A DNA stretch of 64,000 nt from Pedobacter sp. AJM (GCF_002197755.1 NZ_NHOT01000001.1:620001-684000); one strand, 5' to 3'. Counted from the first letter of the stretch, positions 25,879 to 34,771 are shown. The notes: generated by a model from the letters alone, not told the origin. Numbers and translations: made by a program.

Positions 25879-26862
25879 TTAAATTCTTCCCAGAATAGTA
25901 TTGAGTTCATCAAGAAAGCGATCAATTTTTTTAGTACCCATAAAACTCTTTAAAGACATTACACGCATTTTATCTTTACCAGGCAGGTAAATTTCGGCAT
26001 TAACCTCTGTGCCCGAATAAATCAGGTTTGTGGTTTTTCTAACAATCTGAAAACGAATAATATCATCAAAAGCATATTCTTTCACCTTACGTCCGCCAAA
26101 AGTAGCATGGATTAATTTTCGCTGGTGTTTATCAAATTTTACACTTGAAAATACCATGTAGAATAACACCACACCAATTATAAGCGGGAAATAAGTCACC
26201 AGGATCCTTTTAAAGGCATTTTCTCCAGCCATAAAATCTGGTTGAATTAAGATGGCAACCGTAATCCCTATCATAATTAGACCAACAATCACTCCTCCAA
26301 TTTTCTGCTGCTTTAACTGGTAAATGCCGCCTTCTTCTTTAAAGAATTCAAAGTCATAAATCGCCTGTTTCGGAATCACCGGTGCGTTGGCAAAAACAAG
26401 TTCATCAATTTTTGGTAAAACCTCATTCTGATACTGAATCAGGTTAGCATCGGTAACCTTACTATACCCGTTAGATACTGGCAGGCCTTTCCCATGCCTG
26501 TTACTTTTTTTAAATAGGCGATAACTGTATCCGCCACCATAAACTTCATATGAGTCAACAGCGGCAATATCATCAAAAGAAATAGAGCCAACTGGTAAAA
26601 AACCAATCTTCCGATATAATGTTCTGTCCGTTCCATTAAAGATTAATTTTGATTCTGCCATCCAAACTAAGAGTAACGGAACCATTAACAGTACCCCACA
26701 ATAAATTATGACAGTGCTTTGAGAATAGCCGCTCATCTGAGTAGAAAGATAGTAAACAAGCCCTAAAAAGAGAATAAAAAAAACCAATCCAACTATCCGC
26801 AAATTACGTTTCGGATAAATGGTAAGCGTATTTGGCTCAATAATCCATTTTGTCTTTGCCAT
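25879..26862 (-). CDS. Membrane protein with two PH-like halves, function unknown
   Basis: The 327-residue protein has two similar halves. Each has a pair of membrane helices (about 22-42 and 50-67; 187-206 and 220-240) followed by a beta-rich segment with an (F/K)-x-x-x-x-R-x-L/K turn and a final -F-D-D-I- (SISFDDIAAV and EYAFDDIIRF). This is the layout of bacterial PH-like membrane proteins. No named family is recognised. It is 5 bases from the serine hydrolase gene and co-transcribed with it. Confidence 0.65.
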   Translation of the reverse strand: MAKTKWIIEPNTLTIYPKRNLRIVGLVFFILFLGLVYYLSTQMSGYSQSTVIIYCGVLLMVPLLLVWMAESKLIFNGTDRTLYRKIGFLPVGSISFDDIAAVDSYEVYGGGYSYRLFKKSNRHGKGLPVSNGYSKVTDANLIQYQNEVLPKIDELVFANAPVIPKQAIYDFEFFKEEGGIYQLKQQKIGGVIVGLIMIGITVAILIQPDFMAGENAFKRILVTYFPLIIGVVLFYMVFSSVKFDKHQRKLIHATFGGRKVKEYAFDDIIRFQIVRKTTNLIYSGTEVNAEIYLPGKDKMRVMSLKSFMGTKKIDRFLDELNTILGRI

Positions 26863-26867
26863 AAAAA

Positions 26868-28097
26868 TTAATCTTCATCGGAGCCTGGTAAGCTCCCGTT
26901 TCCATGATAAGCACCTTTACGGATAATTGGCATATTCAAGTGTTTGTATAAATCATCCAGATGCATTAAACTTCCGTTAGTTAAATTTCCCAAAAATATA
27001 ACGATGATGTTTTTATCTAAATCACGCACATAGATGTGCCTGAAACCATGCCACCATCCGGTATGGTATACCACCTTGTCCATCTTTTCACCATCAAACA
27101 TTCTCCAGCCATAGCCATAGTTAAAGTGGCCATTTACAGGCTTATTACGGCCAACATATGAAGAATCGCTACTTTTTTTGGTAATTAATCGTCCGTTTTT
27201 AAGATACTTATCAAATAAAACCAAATCATGTAACGTACTGTAAATTCCTTTATCTCCAACTGGGCCATCTAAAAAATTCTGTGCAACAGAGTACTTCCAG
27301 GTACGATCATGCCCTACCACGTCAACCGGAATTTTTTCATATTCGGTAGTGCTGTATACATGCGTATGTTTTAAGCCTGCAGGTTTAAAAATATGTTCCA
27401 TCATGTATTGCGAGTAGCGCTGTCCTGTAACCTTTTCAATGATCGCTCCCAAAACCATAAAATTGGAATTGTTGTAATGGAAACGATTATCTGGTTTGGT
27501 ATAGGGATTTGGTTTGCGCTCAGCAATTACATTCATCACTTCCTGGTTGGTCACGCCCTTTTTCATCGGACGCTTTTCCTTCCTCCAGATATCATCAATG
27601 AAATAAACATAATTCATCATGCCGCTACGGTGACTCAGAAGCAATTTTACAGTAATGCCATCATATGGAAAGTTTGGAAAAAACTTCTTTACATTATCAT
27701 TTAACGACAATTTACCGGCCTCAACCAACTGCATAATGGCAGTTCCGGTAAAGGTTTTGGTAATAGAGGCCAGTTCAAACTCTGAATTGATCTTTAAGCT
27801 GTCGCGATGCAGATAATCTGCCCACCCAATTGCTTTTTCATATAGAATTTTGCCATCCTTCGCAACAAGCATGTTTCCATTAAACCCATACTTTTTATGC
27901 AGGTTCTGTACAAAATCAGCGATCCACTTATCACCTTTCGCCGGATCGTATGCAATTAAAATACTGTCCGCCTTATCATCTTCTTTTACGCGGATTTTGG
28001 CGTCAGCAGCCTTTTTCTCTTCTGATTTTTTGCTGTTGCATGCGGTTAATAAAGTGACAGAGAGGGCTAATACTGAACAGATATATCTAAAATTCAT
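26868..28097 (-). CDS. Serine hydrolase, class C beta-lactamase-like lipoprotein
   Basis: A 409-residue lipoprotein (lipobox LTAC, Cys20) with the catalytic triad motifs of the penicillin-binding-protein/class C fold: S111-I-T-K114, Y208-x-N210 (HYNNSNF) and H345-T-G. It is likely an esterase or D-amino-peptidase on the cell surface, not a drug-resistance enzyme, because such generic serine hydrolases are abundant in this phylum. It begins a minus-strand run with the membrane protein and ebfC. Confidence 0.88.
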   Translation of the reverse strand: MNFRYICSVLALSVTLLTACNSKKSEEKKAADAKIRVKEDDKADSILIAYDPAKGDKWIADFVQNLHKKYGFNGNMLVAKDGKILYEKAIGWADYLHRDSLKINSEFELASITKTFTGTAIMQLVEAGKLSLNDNVKKFFPNFPYDGITVKLLLSHRSGMMNYVYFIDDIWRKEKRPMKKGVTNQEVMNVIAERKPNPYTKPDNRFHYNNSNFMVLGAIIEKVTGQRYSQYMMEHIFKPAGLKHTHVYSTTEYEKIPVDVVGHDRTWKYSVAQNFLDGPVGDKGIYSTLHDLVLFDKYLKNGRLITKKSSDSSYVGRNKPVNGHFNYGYGWRMFDGEKMDKVVYHTGWWHGFRHIYVRDLDKNIIVIFLGNLTNGSLMHLDDLYKHLNMPIIRKGAYHGNGSLPGSDED

Positions 28098-28165
28098 TTA
28101 TGTAAAAAAAGAGGGATTTAAAACCCGAAAATTAAAGAATTTTAGACGTTTAATCAGAAAGAGTT

Positions 28166-28717
28166 TTAAACATTTGCGCATTTTTGGTGATACCAGCATT
28201 CGAACAAATGTCCTTTGCTTCCATAAACCGGATCATTATCCGGATTCTTAACTTTTGCAATCTCTTCATCTGCCTCCGGACGTTCTTCAGGCTTACCATA
28301 TTTAATATTGTACTCTGCTCCATTTGGATAAGCACCTACTACCGTAAAGTCTTCACTGGCACTTAATTTCATGTGTGCAACACCAGCGGGGATTACTACA
28401 ACATCACCTTTATCCAGTTCTATACAAACGCCATGTTCACCACCAAACTGCACTTCGGCTTTGCCGCAAAATACACCCATTACTTCATGCGTATTGCTGT
28501 GATAATGTTGATAATCAAAAATCCCATCCACCCAGGCATTAGAATATCCATTTTGAGCAAACACTTTTTTAATCACTTCTTCAGTTTCATCAGGATGAAT
28601 CAGGAAAGCACCCTTATAAATCATTAAAGGTAATTTTTGATTATTGGGGAAATTTCCGTTTTCTGCTATTGTATGTGATACAAGATAAGCTTCCTGTATT
28701 AATTTTTCTTTATTCAT
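28166..28717 (-). CDS. Cupin-domain protein (YjlB-like)
   Basis: A 183-residue protein with one cupin barrel: HYHSNTHEVMGVFCG (about 90-104) supplies motif 1 and GDVVVIPAGVAHMKL (about 122-136) motif 2, with His and Glu metal ligands. The C-terminal HLFECWYHQ is typical of the YjlB-like subgroup. Enzymatic role unknown. The start is the ATG ending at 28717; the ATG 20 codons upstream is not supported by family length. Confidence 0.85.
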   Translation of the reverse strand: MNKEKLIQEAYLVSHTIAENGNFPNNQKLPLMIYKGAFLIHPDETEEVIKKVFAQNGYSNAWVDGIFDYQHYHSNTHEVMGVFCGKAEVQFGGEHGVCIELDKGDVVVIPAGVAHMKLSASEDFTVVGAYPNGAEYNIKYGKPEERPEADEEIAKVKNPDNDPVYGSKGHLFECWYHQKCANV

Positions 28718-28860
28718 GATTGTGGTATTTCCATAATTAACAAAGTAATGCAGAAAGGGTTTAGGATTTGTTTTCAAAATTGCCTGCAGGTCATGGAGAT
28801 CTAAGCAGGTTTAGTTGTTGAATATGATTGATGATACGCACGAAGGCTTATTTCATCGGT

Positions 28861-29050
28861 GAGATCTGCGCAAATCAGCGGGAACCATTTAAACACCTTT
28901 TTTCTCCCGCAGATCAAAGATGATTAACGCTGATTTTTAATATAGCGCTTAATACATCCTCAAAGTCTTATATCTGCGAGATCTGTGCAAATCAGCGGGA
29001 ACCATTTAAACGCATTTTTTTATTCCCGCGGATCAAAGATTTACATAGAT
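28861..29050. repeat. Tandem dispersed repeat, family A, in front of the GxxExxY gene
   Basis: Two units with a period of 117 bases begin GAGATCTG at 28861 and 28978. Each has AATCAGCGGGAACCATTTAAAC and TCCCGC(A/G)GATCAAAGAT. They match the units at 13012-13252. The second ends about 60 bases before the GxxExxY ATG. Beyond it, 28718-29110 holds no gene. Confidence 0.88.
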
Positions 29051-29110
29051 TTTAATTAAATTCTTATATTAGACTATTCATCCCATTCTTAACATCAAAA
29101 CAATTTAACA

Positions 29111-29488
29111 ATGGATGAAAATGATATTTCTTATCTGGTACGTGGTGCTATCTTTAAAACATATCATACACTTGGTCCAGGCTTATTAGAATCTGCCTAT
29201 GAAGCGATATTAATCTATTTGCTAACTGAAGATGGCTTAAGTGTCAGGAGGCAAGTTCCTTTACCAATCATCTTTAATAAAATAAAACTTAAAACAGGAT
29301 ATAGGGTAGATTTACTTGTCAATAACTTAGTAATCATTGAAATAAAATCTATTGAAATGCTTGCTCCTGTTCATCATAAACAAGTATTAACCTATTTAAA
29401 ATTATCAGGTATTAAGCTTGGCTTGCTGGTCAATTTCAATACGTCGAATATAGCTGCATCAATCCATCGCAAAGTGAATGGATTGTAA
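29111..29488 (+). CDS. GxxExxY protein, PD-(D/E)XK nuclease-like
   Basis: The 125-residue protein has the namesake G-L-L-E-S-A-Y motif (about 24-30) and a nuclease-type core: YRVDLLV (Asp about 76) followed by IIEIKSIE, which fits D-x(n)-E-x-K of the PD-(D/E)XK superfamily (Pfam PDDEXK_3). If active it would cut nucleic acid with a metal ion. Function is not established in the family. It is a lone gene directly behind the family A tandem repeat, which also occurs elsewhere in the window, suggesting a mobile unit. Confidence 0.88.
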   Translation: MDENDISYLVRGAIFKTYHTLGPGLLESAYEAILIYLLTEDGLSVRRQVPLPIIFNKIKLKTGYRVDLLVNNLVIIEIKSIEMLAPVHHKQVLTYLKLSGIKLGLLVNFNTSNIAASIHRKVNGL

Positions 29489-29574
29489 AAAACTTCTGCG
29501 CAGTTAAATTATATGTGTAATGGATATCTAAGGGATTTCTGAAATTGCTGGACATATTGCAAAATTCAAAACCC

Positions 29575-29604
29575 AAAAAAGCCACTCCTATTCAGGAATG
29601 GCTT
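29575..29604 (-). terminator. Terminator after pdhC
   Basis: On the minus strand AAGCCATTCCT pairs with AGGAGTGGCTT (one wobble, GAAT loop) followed by a T run (29575-29580 on the plus strand is AAAAAA). Confidence 0.85.
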
Positions 29605-29653
29605 GATGTATATTTCTCAGTCCGAAAACTGAAACTTGTAATTTGTTAACTGA

Positions 29654-31345
29654 TTAAGCTAATAACCTGATTGGTTCTTCAAGTAATCCTTTCAAGGTTT
29701 GCAGGAACTGTGCTCCGGTTGCACCATCAACGACACGGTGATCGCAACCTAAAGTCAACTTCATTACGTTACCTGGAACAACAGCACCATTTTTCACTAC
29801 AGGAACTTGCTGAATTGCACCCACTGATAAAATTGCACCATCAGGAGAGTTGATAATAGAAGTAAATTCATCAATACCAAACATACCTAAGTTAGATACA
29901 GTGAAAGTAGAACCTTCCCAATCTGCTGGTTGTAATTTTTTAGCTTTTGCTTTACCACCGAAGTCTTTCACTTCTGCAGAAATATGTGATAATGATTTCC
30001 CATCAGCAAAACGTACTACAGGAACCAATAAACCATCTTCAACAGCCATCGCTACACCAATGTTGGTATGTTCATTAAAACGGATTTTATCTCCACCCCA
30101 TGATGAGTTAACAGCAGGGTGTTTCTTTAATGCAACTGCAACTGCTTTAATTACGATATCATTGAATGAAACTTTAACTGGGGCAACAGCATTAATTGCC
30201 GTACGGGCTGCCATTGCATTATCCATATCAATACTTACGGTTAAGTAAAAATGAGGAGCAGTAAATAAACTTTCAGCTAAACGTTTGGCAATTACTTTAC
30301 GCATTTGCGAAACCGGCTGTTCAGTGTATTTAACTTCGCCAACATAAGTAGGAATTACCGGAGCGGCGGCCGCTGCTTTCGGTTGTTCGCTGCTTTCTGC
30401 TTTTGGCTTCCCGCTTTCAGCTGGTGCTGCTGGCTTATAGTTTTCAATATCTTTTTTAATGATTCGACCACCTTCTGCACTACCAGAAACCTGCGATAAA
30501 TCAATTCCTTTATCTTTGGCAATTTTCTTAGCCAGAGGCGATGCTTTTACACGACTATCAGAAGAACCTTCTGCAACAGGAGTTGAAGTGGCGTCAGCGG
30601 CTGTTGTTTGCTTCTCTTCTTTCGGTGCTTCGGTTTTTTCTTCGCTTTCTGCTTTAGGCTTTGCGTTTTGATCTCCACCAGCCAAGATACCACTTACATC
30701 GGTTCCTTCAGGACCAACAATAGCTATAATTCCATTTACCTTAGCTGCTGAACCTTTCTCCACACCAATGTGCAATAAAGTACCGGTTGCATAACCCATC
30801 ACTTCCATAGTTGCCTTATCGGTTTCTACATCAGCTAAAACATCATCGTCCTTAACTTTATCACCAACTTTTTTATGCCATTCAGCAATTACGCCTTCAG
30901 TCATGGTATCACTTAGCAAAGGCATCCGAATTACGGTAACACCTTTTTCTGCCAGTTCTTCCTCGCTTAAACCACCACCTTGCGCAGGAGCAGCTTCTTC
31001 TTTTTTATCATCAGCCTTAGGCACGTCATCTTTACTTTCAGACTTCGGACTTGCCGACTCCTGACTTCCAGACTGTTCTGCTTCTAAAGCTGCTTTATAA
31101 TCTTCACCTTCTTTACCAATAACGGCCATAACAGCATCAACAGGCACAGCGGTTCCTTCTTCTACACCGATGTATAAAAGCGTACCATCCCAGTAAGATT
31201 CCATATCCATTGTTGCCTTGTCAGTTTCTACTTCTGCCAAAACATCTCCGCTTTTCACTTTATCGCCCACTTTTTTATGCCACTTCGCCAAAACCCCTTC
31301 GGTCATGGTGTCGCTCATTTTGGGCATTTTAATTACCTCAGCCAT
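29654..31345 (-). CDS. pdhC: Pyruvate dehydrogenase E2, dihydrolipoamide acetyltransferase
   Basis: A 563-residue E2 with two lipoyl domains (ETDKATM at K43 and again near residue 178), a peripheral subunit-binding domain (SPLAKKIAKDKGIDLSQVSG, about 270-300) and a C-terminal acetyltransferase domain ending in DHRVVDGATGAQFL. Linkers are Ala/Glu/Ser/Lys-rich; the first one (about residues 91-105) is encoded by a DNA repeat of GACT words. It lies 30 bases after pdhA; E1 beta and E3 are not in the window. Confidence 0.96.
   Translation of the reverse strand: MAEVIKMPKMSDTMTEGVLAKWHKKVGDKVKSGDVLAEVETDKATMDMESYWDGTLLYIGVEEGTAVPVDAVMAVIGKEGEDYKAALEAEQSGSQESASPKSESKDDVPKADDKKEEAAPAQGGGLSEEELAEKGVTVIRMPLLSDTMTEGVIAEWHKKVGDKVKDDDVLADVETDKATMEVMGYATGTLLHIGVEKGSAAKVNGIIAIVGPEGTDVSGILAGGDQNAKPKAESEEKTEAPKEEKQTTAADATSTPVAEGSSDSRVKASPLAKKIAKDKGIDLSQVSGSAEGGRIIKKDIENYKPAAPAESGKPKAESSEQPKAAAAAPVIPTYVGEVKYTEQPVSQMRKVIAKRLAESLFTAPHFYLTVSIDMDNAMAARTAINAVAPVKVSFNDIVIKAVAVALKKHPAVNSSWGGDKIRFNEHTNIGVAMAVEDGLLVPVVRFADGKSLSHISAEVKDFGGKAKAKKLQPADWEGSTFTVSNLGMFGIDEFTSIINSPDGAILSVGAIQQVPVVKNGAVVPGNVMKLTLGCDHRVVDGATGAQFLQTLKGLLEEPIRLLA
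31033..31078. repeat. GACT-periodic repeat inside the pdhC linker
   Basis: GACT starts at 31041, 31048, 31056, 31063 and 31071, alternating 7 and 8 bases (15-base period). On the coding strand it reads AGTC words and gives an S-x-S-x-x peptide repeat. Confidence 0.7.
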
Positions 31346-31375
31346 TATATCTAATTAATTGAAATCTTTAAAATA

Positions 31376-32371
31376 TTAGTCCATTACATAAGGATAGTTT
31401 TCTGTCATATACACATCTTTGTATAATTCAGAAACTTCCGGCCACGGAGACTCTTCAGCAAATTTAACTGCCTGGTCTACTGTTGCTTTAACTTTAGCTT
31501 CTACTTCTTCAATCCAGGCCTCATCGGCATATTTTTCTTTCAGGATTGTTTCTCTCGCCAATTCAACCGGATCTTTAGCTTTATAATCTTCTAATTCTTC
31601 TTTAGTACGATATTTAGCCGGATCAGACATGGAGTGTCCACGGTAACGGTAAGTTCTCATTTCCAGGAAGGTTGGTCCTTCACCTTTACGGGCGCGCTGA
31701 ATAGCTTCATCCATTGCATTATGAACAGCAACAGGGTCCATACCATCAACAGGTGCGCATGGCATGTCAAAACCTAAACCAATTTTATAAATATCAGTCA
31801 TGTTAGTGGTACGCTGTACCGAAGTACCCATGGCATAACCATTGTTTTCACAAACAAAAATTACCGGTAATTTCCACAACATGGCCATGTTAAATGTTTC
31901 GTTTAATGCACCCTGACGTACTGCGCCATCGCCCATATAACAAATATTAACATTATCTGTTCCTTTATATTTTTCTGCAAAAGCAACACCAGCGCCTAAT
32001 GGAATCTGACCTCCAACAATTGCGTGTCCACCATAAAAATTATGTTCTTTGCTAAACATGTGCATTGAACCACCTTTACCTTTAGAGCAACCTGTAGCCT
32101 TACCATACATTTCTGCCATGATGCTGTCGGCACTTACACCTAAAGCTAAAGCATGAGCGTGATCGCGATAAGTAGTAATCATCGAATCACCTTTTTGCAT
32201 TGCAGATATTGCACCTGCTACAACAGCTTCTTGTCCAATGTATAAATGACAAAAGCCACGTATTTTTTGTTGTCCGTATAACTGGCCAGTTTTCTCTTCG
32301 AATTTGCGCATCAGCAACATCGACTCAAACCACTTTAACCAGGTATCTTTATTTATTTCTACTGCACTCAT
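31376..32371 (-). CDS. pdhA: Pyruvate dehydrogenase E1 component, alpha subunit
   Basis: A 331-residue TPP-dependent subunit. MRKFEEKTGQLYGQQKIRGF (about 21-40) opens the fold; GGSMHMF, the TPP-binding GDGAVRQGALNE (about 165-176) and YRYRGHSMSDPAKYRTKEE with phosphorylation-loop region identify E1 alpha. The start is the ATG ending at 32371; the 20-codon extension overlaps the -7 element. It is the first gene of pdhA-pdhC. E1 beta is probably encoded elsewhere, as is common in this phylum. Confidence 0.95.
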   Translation of the reverse strand: MSAVEINKDTWLKWFESMLLMRKFEEKTGQLYGQQKIRGFCHLYIGQEAVVAGAISAMQKGDSMITTYRDHAHALALGVSADSIMAEMYGKATGCSKGKGGSMHMFSKEHNFYGGHAIVGGQIPLGAGVAFAEKYKGTDNVNICYMGDGAVRQGALNETFNMAMLWKLPVIFVCENNGYAMGTSVQRTTNMTDIYKIGLGFDMPCAPVDGMDPVAVHNAMDEAIQRARKGEGPTFLEMRTYRYRGHSMSDPAKYRTKEELEDYKAKDPVELARETILKEKYADEAWIEEVEAKVKATVDQAVKFAEESPWPEVSELYKDVYMTENYPYVMD

Positions 32372-32398
32372 TTTAGGGTATTTGTTTTTTTGCGACAG

Positions 32399-32406
32399 CA
32401 AATCTA
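32399..32406 (-). promoter_or_regulatory. -7 element of pdhA-pdhC
   Basis: Minus-strand TAGATTTG is a perfect TAnnTTTG, 27 bases before the pdhA ATG. It excludes the upstream start. No -33 TTG is visible at the right distance. Confidence 0.6.
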
Positions 32407-32925
32407 ATTTTTTTATTATAATTTTTGGCACTTTCTAATGTAAAAACATCATAATATCAGCTATGAAATTACATTTAACTTTTGTTACTTAACCATTTGG
32501 CGTTCATATCTCCCTATTCTTCAAAAAAGGCAATTTCACGGATGATTAATTTCACGATTTAACAAATTACTTATTCTAATGATTGTGAAATTTTATTCTG
32601 CGAAACTTTACCACACCACAATTAACCAATTCCCTTTCCATCAGATCGTACAGGAAATACTTATGCAAAAAAATCCGGAAATTAATTTCCACTTTTTAAG
32701 GAATTAAAGCTCACGATGGTAAATACAGACTGATTTAACGTTTCAATTGCTCACTTATTAATCATCTTAAATAACTTTGAGCCAAAACAATTAAAATCAA
32801 TTCGAAGTGGTCTAATTTTCTTCAAAAATTGTTTTCTATCTTGGGATAATTTTAAATATAAAACACCGTTAACTAACATGTCACAACGTGGAGATGTTAA
32901 TAACTTTTACTTTTTAACACAAACA
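32407..32925. other. Long gene-free stretch between pdhA and the NlpC/P60 gene
   Basis: No reading frame of interest, RNA gene or known repeat was found. It is AT-rich and has a perfect palindrome GGAAATTAATTTCC near 32679-32692 plus two TTTCACG(G/A) words near 32531 and 32550. These could be regulator sites, but nothing in the sequence shows it. Confidence 0.4.
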
Positions 32926-32957
32926 TTTGGATGACATTTGTATAATTGATACCTTTG
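32926..32957 (+). promoter_or_regulatory. Promoter of the NlpC/P60 gene
   Basis: TTTG at 32926-32929, a 20-base spacer and TACCTTTG at 32950-32957 form a full Bacteroidota promoter. The leader to the ATG at 33027 would be about 65 bases. Confidence 0.8.
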
Positions 32958-33026
32958 ACAAATCAACAATAAGCCAAAATGGTTTACGTTACTGTGTAAG
33001 TGAATACCCAAACATAACTGTATAAC

Positions 33027-33584
33027 ATGATTAAAAAATTTTTGTTTTCATCCATAATTGCTATCTGTACGCTCTCAACTGCATTTGCACAAACAAAAAC
33101 AAAAGAATCTGGTAAAGACTTAAATGATCCTGACAACTTAGCTTCACAATACTTTTCTCAGGTAATGGGTGTAGCGGTGGATGCAACGTCGAACTTAAAA
33201 TTATATAAGTTTATTTACGAATGGATCGGAACACCTTACAGTTATGGTGGTTCAAGCAAAAAAGGGATTGATTGCTCTGCTTTTACCAAAGCGATATACG
33301 ACAAAGTTTTCAACACTACAATCAGAAGAAATTCTCGTGATATCTTCAGTATGGTAGACCCATTATCTAAAGAAGATTTAAAAGAGGGTGACCTCGTTTT
33401 CTTCAAGATAAGAAGCAGAAGTATTTCTCATGTTGGTATCTATCTTGGTGATAACAGATTTGCACATGCATCGAGTTCACGTGGTGTAGTGATCAGCAAT
33501 TTAAATGAGCCCTATTACAGTCGTTATTTTTACAAGGGCGGCCGCGTTTTAGAATCATTTAAAAAAGAATTTACAGTAGAATAA
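33027..33584 (+). CDS. NlpC/P60-family cell-wall peptidase
   Basis: A 185-residue exported cysteine peptidase. Signal peptide 1-22 (AFAQ). The NlpC/P60 domain occupies about 62-175 with catalytic C83 (GIDCSAF), H135 (SHVGIYLG) and a third polar residue H147 (FAHASS). Such enzymes cut peptide cross-links in peptidoglycan. A full promoter precedes it and a terminator follows it, so it is monocistronic. Confidence 0.93.
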   Translation: MIKKFLFSSIIAICTLSTAFAQTKTKESGKDLNDPDNLASQYFSQVMGVAVDATSNLKLYKFIYEWIGTPYSYGGSSKKGIDCSAFTKAIYDKVFNTTIRRNSRDIFSMVDPLSKEDLKEGDLVFFKIRSRSISHVGIYLGDNRFAHASSSRGVVISNLNEPYYSRYFYKGGRVLESFKKEFTVE

Positions 33585-33625
33585 ATACGATTGTAGATTT
33601 ACGATCTTAGATTAAACAGATATAG

Positions 33626-33657
33626 TCCTCCAGAAGTAATTTTGGAGGATTTTTTTT
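33626..33657 (+). terminator. Terminator after the NlpC/P60 gene
   Basis: TCCTCCA (33626-33632) pairs with TGGAGGA (33643-33649), followed by eight T. Confidence 0.88.
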
Positions 33658-33673
33658 ATCCCATCCATAGCCG

Positions 33674-34771
33674 ATGAAATTCATAAAGACATCTTTTTTA
33701 ACCCTTTCCGCAATCATTACCATCTTCAGTTGCACCAACAATAGTGCACAGGTAGTGGTATCAACAGCTAAAACAGATACTGTAGTTAAAAAAATAAAAG
33801 ATACCATTTCCATCACCGCCGTTGGCGATATCATGCTGGGCTCAGCCTTTCCATCCACTTCAAACCTTCCCGCTGATGATGCAGTGAATAGTTTTCAGGC
33901 GGTTGATAGCCTATTAAAGGGTGATATTGTTTTTGGTAATCTGGAAGGTTGTTTTTTAAACTCAGGTCATTCTACAAAATGTAATGGCATTAATCCCAAT
34001 AATTGCTATGCATTCAGAATGCCGGAGCGCTATGCCGGTATCTATAAAAAAGCAGGCTTTAATGTATTAAGCATTGCCAATAACCACGTGGGCGATTTTG
34101 ATTCGAGAGGAAGAAAAAACACTGCCAGAATTTTAGATTCGTTACAAATTCATTATGCTGGTCAGCTGAACAAACCTTTCGAAATTTTTGAAAAGGATAG
34201 CGTGAAATATGCTTTCTGTGCATTTGCGCCAAATGAAAATACCGTTTCTATCAATAAAGTAGCTGATGCCAAAGCTTTGGTTACCCGTCTCAAAACCATG
34301 GCAGATATTTTAATTGTATCATTTCATGGTGGTGGCGAAGGCGCCAGGTTTGAACATGTGCCACGTAAAAATGAAATATTTTATAAAGAAAACAGGGGCA
34401 ATGTTTATGCTTTTGCCCATGCTGTAATAGATGCTGGTGCAGATGTGGTTTTAGGTCACGGCCCACACGTTACCCGAGCCGTAGAAGTTTATAAAAACAA
34501 GTTCATTGCTTATAGCCTCGGAAACTTCTGCACTTACGGCATGTTCAGCCTGAAAGGCAATAACGGCATTGCACCATTGCTTCAGTTGAAGGTAAATGCC
34601 AAAGGTAATTTTCTTTACGCCGATGTGACATCTATACAACAAGATAAAATTAAACGGTTAACACGGGATGAAAGCCACCGTGCTTTTAAACGCATGAAGG
34701 AGTTAACAGATATAGATTTTGCAGGCCATCAGCTCAATTTTGAAAACAACAGGATTACTTTAAAAAATTAA
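33674..34771 (+). CDS. CapA-like metallophosphatase lipoprotein
   Basis: The 365-residue protein has a signal peptide with lipobox IFSC (Cys20). The rest fits the CapA/PGA_cap calcineurin-like fold: AVGDIMLGS (about 49-57), GNLEGCFLN, LSIANNHVGDFDSRG, then VSFHGGGE and LGHGPHVTRAVEVYKNKFIAYSLGNF. Family members occur in poly-gamma-glutamate capsule loci and as solitary surface proteins; no capB/capC genes are near, so polyglutamate is not implied. Confidence 0.88.
   Translation: MKFIKTSFLTLSAIITIFSCTNNSAQVVVSTAKTDTVVKKIKDTISITAVGDIMLGSAFPSTSNLPADDAVNSFQAVDSLLKGDIVFGNLEGCFLNSGHSTKCNGINPNNCYAFRMPERYAGIYKKAGFNVLSIANNHVGDFDSRGRKNTARILDSLQIHYAGQLNKPFEIFEKDSVKYAFCAFAPNENTVSINKVADAKALVTRLKTMADILIVSFHGGGEGARFEHVPRKNEIFYKENRGNVYAFAHAVIDAGADVVLGHGPHVTRAVEVYKNKFIAYSLGNFCTYGMFSLKGNNGIAPLLQLKVNAKGNFLYADVTSIQQDKIKRLTRDESHRAFKRMKELTDIDFAGHQLNFENNRITLKN

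Noticed and set aside
26868..28097. Antibiotic-resistance class C beta-lactamase
   Set aside because: Motifs are those of general serine hydrolases, it is a lipoprotein, and there is no ampR neighbour.
28861..29050. CRISPR array
   Set aside because: Only two units, 117 bases apart, and the part between the conserved words is itself similar rather than unique spacer.
33674..34771. Poly-gamma-glutamate capsule locus
   Set aside because: Only the CapA-like phosphatase fold is present; no CapB or CapC homologue lies nearby.
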